A DNA stretch of 64,000 nucleotides, from positions 74,624,993 through 74,688,992 of the forward strand of contig OX104115.1 in NCBI GenBank assembly GCA_944474755.1, read 5' to 3'. This DNA is from Limnoperna fortunei (taxonomy: Eukaryota > Mollusca > Bivalvia > Mytilida > Modiolidae). Made by a program: the position numbers and the translations under genes. Positions 56,740-64,000 of the stretch are shown piece after piece; within the stretch, counting starts at the first letter, position 1; each line of letters begins with the position of its first letter. The notes beneath the pieces were generated by a model, which was given only the letters and a program-made list of their open reading frames with translations, ran no database searches and was not told the DNA's origin.

Positions 56740-57655
56740 AATATAATTTTAGACACCAGAATACAGCAAACATACCAAGAGTCAGAACAACAAGGTATGG
56801 TTTAAACTCATTTAAATATTTTGCAGCTAAAACATGGAATGACTTGCCAGACCATTTCCGAAATGGAAATGAATCATCCTTTTCTCAATTCAAAAATTTT
56901 ATAAATTCTTGGAATGGCAAGTCATGTCACTACTCTGCATGCTGCTCATAAATGCTTTGTTACAAATATTATCATAGCTTAATTAAACTCGGATGCTTTG
57001 TCAATAAAACAGCTTGCTAATCAGTGCTTCTCTGTTTATACCTGGCTTCACTAAACTATTTTAATGTATGTAGTGCCTGTGTCTATGTATGTATGCTTGT
57101 GTGGTCCATATTATATGCATTTACATGTTTTCTGTTTTCTTTTGCTGCTGTTATCGTGCTTGGTATGTAATGATGCCAATACGTCTCTGTCACCTTTATT
57201 CCTACATGTAAATTATAGTATCTACTGTAGCTTCTTATTCAAAGTTGTTAGATATCCGTCCTGTTTTTTTAATGTGTTGTCACCTTCTTTTTATTTAATC
57301 AAAGTTCCTAAGTTATGATTCCATATAATGTTATCTTAACCTCCGTGATTTTTCAAATAAAGTAAGAGGCTATGGCTAATGTATGTTGTATGAATGTATA
57401 TATATGTAATATGTCTGTAGTGCTTATTTAGGTATATGGCTAATGTATGTTGCAGTTATGTAATGTAGTCTGTACAGTAGTGCTTATTTATATGGGTGGC
57501 AAATGTATGTTTGCATGTATGTATATGTAGCTTGTCAATATGCCTTATTTATGTACTGTATGTCGGTTAAAAAGCTCTTTAGAGCTTATGTTATGTGTTG
57601 TTAGTGTACCGACTTTAAAAAAAACTTTTGTCTTTGTCTTTGTCTGAATTAAAGA
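56740..57655 (+). mobile_element. LINE 3' end (ORF2 C-terminus and 3' UTR)
   Basis: 56745-56950 encodes IPRVRTTRYGLNSFKYFA, AAKTWNDLPDHFR and NSWNGKSCHYSACCS before a stop, matching the C-terminal peptide typical of many invertebrate CR1/Jockey-like LINEs. The 3' UTR holds three ~60-bp imperfect tandem units (TATGGCTAATGTATGTTG, TGCTTATTTA) and ends at CTTTTGTCTTTGTCTTTGTC, a likely terminal microrepeat. 5'-truncated. Confidence 0.75.
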
Positions 57656-57659
57656 TTGT

Positions 57660-58680
57660 AACTTTGATGGATCGCATGTACATGACATAAAACGATCGTA
57701 TTTTTTCCACTTATCAATATTATTATATATTGTTTTTAGATCTTACTGTTCAATAAACTGCTATAACACTACAACCAGTTGCCGATCTCACATTATGAAA
57801 CATAGTTAGAAAATACATGATAAGCTAGACAAGTTATTATAACATAACACATATATCAAAACCTGAATTAAATATACAAACACAGAAGCTGGTTAGTCTG
57901 CAATACATAACTGATAGATATTAGAACATTATAATTCTCAGACGACAATACAAGAATGAAAAATATTATTTGATGCCAATGGATCACGGAATGCACTCCT
58001 ACAACATGTGATTTATTACACCCAATTTTTCTGTCTCTATGGTGCCAATATTTCACAATTTTCATTGTCTTTTCCCTATTTTTTGCCCCATAAACAGAAT
58101 CTGGAGCCATTAAAGAATGAAGATTTGCAAACAAATTGCAAAACAAAAAAAGAAAACCAAATAGTAAATGAAATTGAAAGTTGTAAAATATCTGCACCAT
58201 GCAGACAGAAGAATTCGGTCTAATTTAAAACACCTGACCTTTGCCTTCTCTAATATTATTGGCTGATTTCACATGTGAACTTTCTATAAAGTTAAACACA
58301 ATTTAGCAAGTTATAGTATTTGTTATGTATAATATCATTAGACATTTAAAATGACATGCATGTACATTACAAATTATATTGAGGATATTATTTGCTCCAA
58401 TTGCAGTACCTAAGGTCTCATCCAATGTGAATGTTTATAAAAACTTAATTTGGTAAAATGACTGGCTCTTATTCCTTGAAACGTGTAAAAACTGTTAAAA
58501 CACATTGAAGAAACATTATTACAGTGATTTTAAAGCAGTTATTCACACATTTGATTCTAAATTTTACACGGGTGAATGACACAAAATTAAGTTTAAGAAT
58601 TTAGGATATAATAATAAAAAGATGGAATCAGCAAATATAGTTTTAGAAATAAATAAAGAAATAAAATTAAGCTGATATGA
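57660..58680. other. no gene recognised
   Basis: AT-rich. Overlapping open frames on both strands around 57868-58223 have no domain or splice support. Confidence 0.4.
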
Positions 58681-58684
58681 TTGT

Positions 58685-59750
58685 CAATCATTTTAATGTT
58701 TTACCACTAGTGTTGCTGAGTCTCTGATCACAAAACTACCTAAAGCTGAATATATGCCACTTGATCAAATCAGAAAAGTGTTTTGTCAAGAGTTTTTTCT
58801 ATAACCGTCACCCACAACAGAGAATTTTGTTCTCAAAGACCTTGAAAAACTAAATATAAGCAAAAGTGGAGGTTAAGACGGTATACGATCTAGGTTTTCT
58901 TAAAGACGGGGCACAAGCTTTTGCAAAACCCATCACAATCTTGATTAATATATCTATTTATCTATCTATATATCAGTAGTGGTATTGTGCCTATTGACAT
59001 GAAACAAGCCAGGGTCTGCAATATATATAAAAAGACTAGATGTAGGAAATAATAGACTTGTAAGCATTCTTATAATTAGGTTTAAGATATTAAAAAGAGC
59101 TGTCTACAATCAGCTGGAATAATATTTCAATAAGAATAATCTTTTATATGAACTACAATCACTATTTAGATCCAAATACTCAATAGATACCTGTTTGATA
59201 TATTTACTGGACCACAAGAAGTCACATGTGATCAAGTAAATATATCCAAGGTGTATCTGTTGATACGAGGGCTCTATACTGGCATGACTATGCCAGACCT
59301 ACAAAATGCATTTTACACAGTGGATCATCAGATACTACTTTAAAAAATTTCAAACCATGAGAATTAAATAGTTTGAATCCTATTTAACTGACCGTCAGAT
59401 CTTAGTCAGTGATAATCTGTCTTTCTCAGTGTCAGATAAAGAGTCCCACGGGGAATTATATTGGGTCCTTAACTATTTTCGGTTATGTAAATGACAAGTC
59501 GGACAGTGTAGGGCCCGAGAGAAAGCTGTTGCTAAATGCGTATGCGTACCCTTTTATTTTCTGATAAAAACGCAGATATTATATCTTCAAAGCTTAGTAA
59601 GCAACTACAATCTTGTAATAAATGGCTTGTCGAAAATAAATTAAGCCTCCATTTTGGACTAAAGGAAAACTAAAATAAAATGAAAATAGTGTAGTATTAC
59701 TAGCAATACTCACACTAGTATGACAAAAAGTATTTATGATTGCAAATTTA
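58685..59750 (+). pseudogene. heavily decayed LINE reverse transcriptase
   Basis: Motifs in order across several frames: VAESLITKLPKAEYMPLDQI, FLKDGAQAFAKPITILIN, DLQNAFYTVDHQILL (59296, RT palm), RVPRGIILGP followed by a stop (about 59445), LLLNAYAYPFIFS (region of the YADD box, catalytic residues lost), and KWLVENKLSLHFGLKEN. Many stops. A different family from the LINE at 52-53.7 kb, judged by the motif wording. Confidence 0.8.
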
Positions 59751-59754
59751 CAGG

Positions 59755-60715
59755 TTCTTATATGGTGACATAGTAAATAGTATTTTGCAAAAAAGCAAAT
59801 GCATGATTGAAAATTTTTTTCTCAAAATGCAAAATGTTTATATGAAAACTCAAGACAGGCAAAGTCAAAGACTAGAATGACCTTCTTGTAGTTATTGTAA
59901 CAGAAGTTCTCCACATTTAAGTCCAACCTCCAAACTTATAATCATGCTTTTACCATATACATGTAGTTAAATTGTAGTATGCATACTTTTATATTTTATA
60001 AATTTGGAAAACTTCTAAGCTTTGAACGGTTATCATCGGTTACATAATATCTTTAGGGTTTAAATTTGATTTTTAACATAACCTGCTGTCAGGTCCGCCA
60101 TTTTTGGGGCAATTATACGTTGTAGGTAATATCATGGTGCTTCCTTAAATGGAGTATTAACTTAACACATGACTATACCACTGAATAAAACAACAATATA
60201 TACCAGCGATATATTCAACCATAAACACAAAAAACCCCAAAACTATATAATGTTGCGGACTAGCCGGCCGTATACGATAGACCTTTTAAAGAGTGGGGGA
60301 ATGTTAGCAACACGTTATGAATGCAAATGCAAATATTAAAAACATATATGTACTAGAAGCCTGCCTTCTACGCTATCAACGACATAACCGTCTTTACAAG
60401 AATTGCTCTTCCAGCGACCATTTCTTCTCCAGCCTCTGTCGTTATCGCCTGAATTTGCTTCTGCATGCCGCTGCTCCACATGACATTATAGAATGCAAAT
60501 CAAAATTACCCTCGGGTGAAACAAACTTTAATTTGGTAATAATGCTTTGCCTTGCAGATGTATAACCTATCTTTTTATTTTATATATAAGCTTGTATTTG
60601 CTTTTAGAATAACAAACCGGTTTGAATAAGAAAACATGAGAGCTCAAATCAAAACCTTCTAAATGTACATATTTTTGAAACATACTGTAAGGACAGTTGT
60701 TTCACTTTTTACTGC
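59755..60715. other. no firm gene; one exon-like stretch
   Basis: Mostly AT-rich. 60340-60539 is less AT-rich and open on the plus strand for up to 82 codons, ending before GGTAATAATG, which could be a donor. I recognise no domain in it, so I do not call it a gene. Confidence 0.3.
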
Positions 60716-60719
60716 TATT

Positions 60720-62945
60720 GCCATCACTTGGCATCCGTCGTCGTCGTCGTTGTTAACTTTTCTTTAAAAATGTTCTCCTCCAAAACCACTGCAGGGATTG
60801 CTGTGAAACTTTGCACACATCATCAGTAAAATGTCCTCTGCCAAGTTTGCACAAATCATAACCTCAGACCAACCAACATGGCCGCCATGGCTAAAAATAG
60901 AACAGGGGGTAAAAACACAGTTTTTGGCTTATAGTTAAAAAAAGTATAACAGATACAGGAAAACTAAAGAGACTTTCCTTCTTCAGCATCAAAAGCTCTA
61001 CAAAACACTCCATTGGGTTAAAGTTATATGACGACTCCTTGTAGGAGGTATTGCCCTTTAATTGTGGAAATTGATGATTTTTGCCATTTTTGCCTCAAAA
61101 TTTTGAAAATTATCAGAACTAGAGAAAAAGTTAGCATTGCTTAATTGTTCTGATCTATGATGGCTACAAAATTGGCTTAGAGTCAAGATTTTCTGATAAA
61201 CCGTTTAAGAGTTATTTCCAATGAACTGTTTATTTTAATCGGTTTTAATTGATTTAAAAAAATTCTCTCAAATTTGCACTAACCATGGCCGCAGATTAAC
61301 CAACGTGGCCGCCATGGCTAAAAAAAGAACGGGGGATGGGGGTCAAAATACAATTTTTGGCTTTTTGTTAAAAAGTATAACACATAAGGAAACCAAAGAG
61401 ACATGCCTTCATCGGCATCAAAAGCTCTACGAAACACTCCATTGGGTCAAAGTTGTATGATGACCCCTTATAGGAGTTATTTCCCTTTAATTGTTGAAAT
61501 TGATTATTTTTTACATTTTTGCCTCAAAATCTTGAAAATTATTAGAACTAGAGAAAAAGTTAGTATTGCTTAATTGTTCTGCTATATGAGGGCTACAAAA
61601 ATGACTTAGGGTTAAGATTGTCTGATGAACCGTTTAAGAGTTATTCCCCTTGAACTGTTTTTTTAATCGATTTTAATTGATTTAAAAAAATCTTCTCCTC
61701 TGAAACCACTGAAAGTACTGCTTTGAATCTTTCTACACATCATCTGTCAAATATCCTCAAACAAGTTTGGACCAACCATGGCCGCAGATTAATCAACGTG
61801 GCCGCCAAGGCCAAAAAAAAGAACGCGGGGGGGGGTCATAATAAAATTTTTGGCTTATAGTTCAAAAAGTATAACAGATAAAGGAAAACCGAAGAGACAT
61901 GCCTTCATCGGCATTGAAAGCTCTGTGAAACACTCTATTGGGTTGAAGTTGTATAATGACTCTTTGTAGGAGTTATTGCACTTAAATTGTCGAAATTGAT
62001 GATTTTTGCACATTTGCATCAAAATCTTGAAAATTATTAGAACTAGAGAAAAAGTTAGCGTTGCTGAATTGTTCTGCTCTATGAGGGCTACAAAAATGAC
62101 TGAGGGTTAAGATTGTCTGATGAACGGTTTAAGAGTTATTCCCCTTGAACTGTTTTTTTAATCGGTTTTAATTTATTTTTAAAAATCTTCTCCTCTGAAA
62201 CAACTGAAAGTACTGCTTTGAAACTTTGTACACATCATCCGTCAAATGTCCTCAACCAAGTTTGCACCAACCATGGCTGCAGATTAACCAACATGGCCGC
62301 CATGGCTAAAAATAGAATGGAAAAAGGGGGGTAAAATACAGTTTTTGGCTTATATTTAAAAAAAGTGTAACAGATACAGGAAAACCGAAGAGACATGCCT
62401 TCATCTGCATCAAAAGCTCTACGAAACACTCCATTGGGTTGAAGTTGTATGAGGACTCCTTATAGGAGTTATTGCCCTTTAATTGTCAAAATTGATTATT
62501 TTTTACATTTTTGCCTCAAAATCTTGAAAATTATTAGAACTAGAGAAAAGGTTAGCATTGCTTAATTGTTCTGCTCTATGAGGGCTACAAAAATGACTTA
62601 GGGTCAAGATTGTCTGATGAACCGTTTAGGAATTATTCTCCTTTAACATTTTTTGTAAATCAATTTTACTTGACTTAAAATTGAAAATGGGGAGGGGAGA
62701 GTCAAGAGAGTTTTCGACTGATAGTTAAAAAAGTATAACAGGTACAGCAAATTTGAACCTCCCTTTCCCCTCTAAGCATCAAAAGCTCCTCCTTAAAGGA
62801 GTTATTTCCCTTAAAAGGTCAAAATTAATGACTTTTGCAGAAGTGTTGGGCAATTCCTTATAGCAAACAAAGCTGGATACAAAAGGGTTGTTTGGTTTCA
62901 GGTTCAGGTGAGCGATACAGGCTCCTGGGAGCCTTTAGTTGAAAT
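60720..62945 (+). repeat. dispersed repeat with internal tandem expansion (four-plus units)
   Basis: Starts near CTTGGCATCCGTCGTCGTCG and ends near CAGGTGAGCGATACAGGCTCC with GGAGCCT, a small terminal palindrome. Inside, GCCGCCATGGC-type markers sit at 60881, 61308, 61801 and 62295 (spacing 427, 493, 494 bp). Each unit also contains TTTTGGCTTATAGTT, AAAGTATAACAGATA, CATCAAAAGCTCTACGAAAC, CTCCATTGGGTTGAAGTTGT, GAAAATTATTAGAACTAGAG and CGTTTAAGAGTTATT. A fifth, degraded unit runs from 62680. No coding capacity. I recall this head and end structure from other mollusc sequence, but class and name were not checked. Confidence 0.85.
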
Positions 62946-62949
62946 GAAC

Positions 62950-64000
62950 ACCTCATTTTCCTGTCTGTATTGATCAGTCTTCCTCTTTTGTATATATACA
63001 AGTATGTTGTCGTTATGTCTTTTATAATCTTTGCAACATAAAGAACTGATGTCATCGTAAAAAACCCGCAAAACAAAAAAGAACCATTGTTAAATCCATA
63101 ACAAATAACAAATCGTTCAGTCTGTCTGCATACAATTTGCAAAGATCTACTACTACATCAATTGAAACTGTGTCATGTTGTGCTTAACAGGATGAGCAAC
63201 TTTTTTTAACATCTAGGATTGAAGAAATGTAAGAATTATTTGTTGGGTTAGAAACATCATGTACCCATTTGATAATATAAATAACTGATGAGTAACATAT
63301 ACCACTAGTCAATAAAAGAAGTATCCACTAATCATCTCAGCAAAATCACTGTGTTCCGACTTGAAAAAAATTGGGAAACTCACTGGAATCATATTTTCAA
63401 AAGAGATAGGATATTTTTTAACAAGGAAATGATACCTAAAGTAAAACGTATTGAAGGTGCCTATTAGTCGTTGTTTTTTGTAAGCTTGGTTTATAAGTTT
63501 ATTTTGAAGATATTAATGACGTTTGTACAAATCAGTATACTCGCTGCAATCTCTTGCATACCTGATCAATTGAGAAATGTATACACCGTATGCATAATCT
63601 GGAGTATTGCTGCATAGGAGAGGAATAGTTTCGTTTGTGGTTACGTTTTGTGCCAAGATGACCGTTGGTGTCATATTCGAGGTCTTAGTCTAAAAATGAT
63701 GTAGATAAAGCTGTTAATATGGTTGCTTTAATCTCCAGTTCTGAAGGATATATTAACGGAAGCCACTCAGCAAATTCAAGTTAAGTAATTGAAAGGGCAT
63801 CACCAACATAGCAAAATATGAAAATTTTAAACTTGGTTCTATCTGTAGCATAATTTACCTTTCATGTTTTTCGGAGAAAAAACGTATTGTTGTAATCTAA
63901 AACAACATATTTGTACAATATCACAATTTAAACTGCTTATACCGTTAATATAATTCGTATTATAGACTATTACTGTATGTATTTTAAGGGATACACGGAC
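62950..64000. other. no gene recognised
   Basis: AT-rich sequence to the window edge with no supportable exon or repeat. Confidence 0.4.

Noticed and set aside
58008..58223. 71-codon plus-strand frame and the overlapping minus-strand frame
   Set aside because: No domain, weak composition and no splice evidence on either strand.

Overview
The window looks like nuclear DNA of an invertebrate animal, most likely a bivalve mollusc. It is AT-rich, genes are split by GT-AG introns, and it is dense in tRNA-derived SINEs whose shared 3' tail (ATATAGCTGAAATATTGCTG-like) I associate with mollusc genomes, in non-LTR (LINE) relics and in tandem repeats. The species call is inference. I see no bacterial-style operon, rRNA gene or CRISPR array.

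Layout. (1) 353-8983, + strand: the 3' half of an ABCC5/11/12-like (MRP-type) ABC transporter gene in 12 exons whose splice phases all agree; the 5' half lies off the window. (2) 10.07-11.8 kb: a decayed SINE, a broken tyrosine-recombinase gene and two tandem inverted-repeat units. (3) 11735-21392: a head-to-tail duplication of a 4.83-kb non-genic segment, nearly identical between copies, with a 4-bp ATAG microhomology at the joints. (4) 22.1-23.45 kb: a decayed LINE (-). (5) 27270-28620: a 676-bp tandem duplication with GATC at the joints. (6) 29469-35304, + strand: a gene for a single-pass membrane protein with one V-type immunoglobulin domain and a long tyrosine-rich cytoplasmic tail. (7) 51268-42633, - strand: a paralogue with an 84% identical Ig exon, a related Cys-containing stalk exon and a transmembrane exon ending in a tail of only a few residues. 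The two genes converge tail to tail and resemble the long-tail/short-tail architecture of paired immune receptors. The large intron of the second gene holds LINE fragments, nuclear-receptor-like tandem repeats and foldback hairpins. (8) 52.02-53.74 kb: a LINE (-) with a long open reverse-transcriptase reading frame and a (TTAC)n tail. (9) 54231-55735: a tandem array of four tRNA-like units, about 440-450 bp each, with internal A and B boxes and a T5 run only at the unit end. (10) 56-59.75 kb: an inverted SINE pair, a LINE 3' end and a decayed LINE. (11) 60.72-62.95 kb: a dispersed repeat with an internal tandem expansion. The last kilobase has no recognisable gene.

The ABC gene and the two Ig receptor genes are the only cellular protein genes I can support. 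The most interesting system is the convergent pair of Ig receptors; the second is the array of Pol III-like units.
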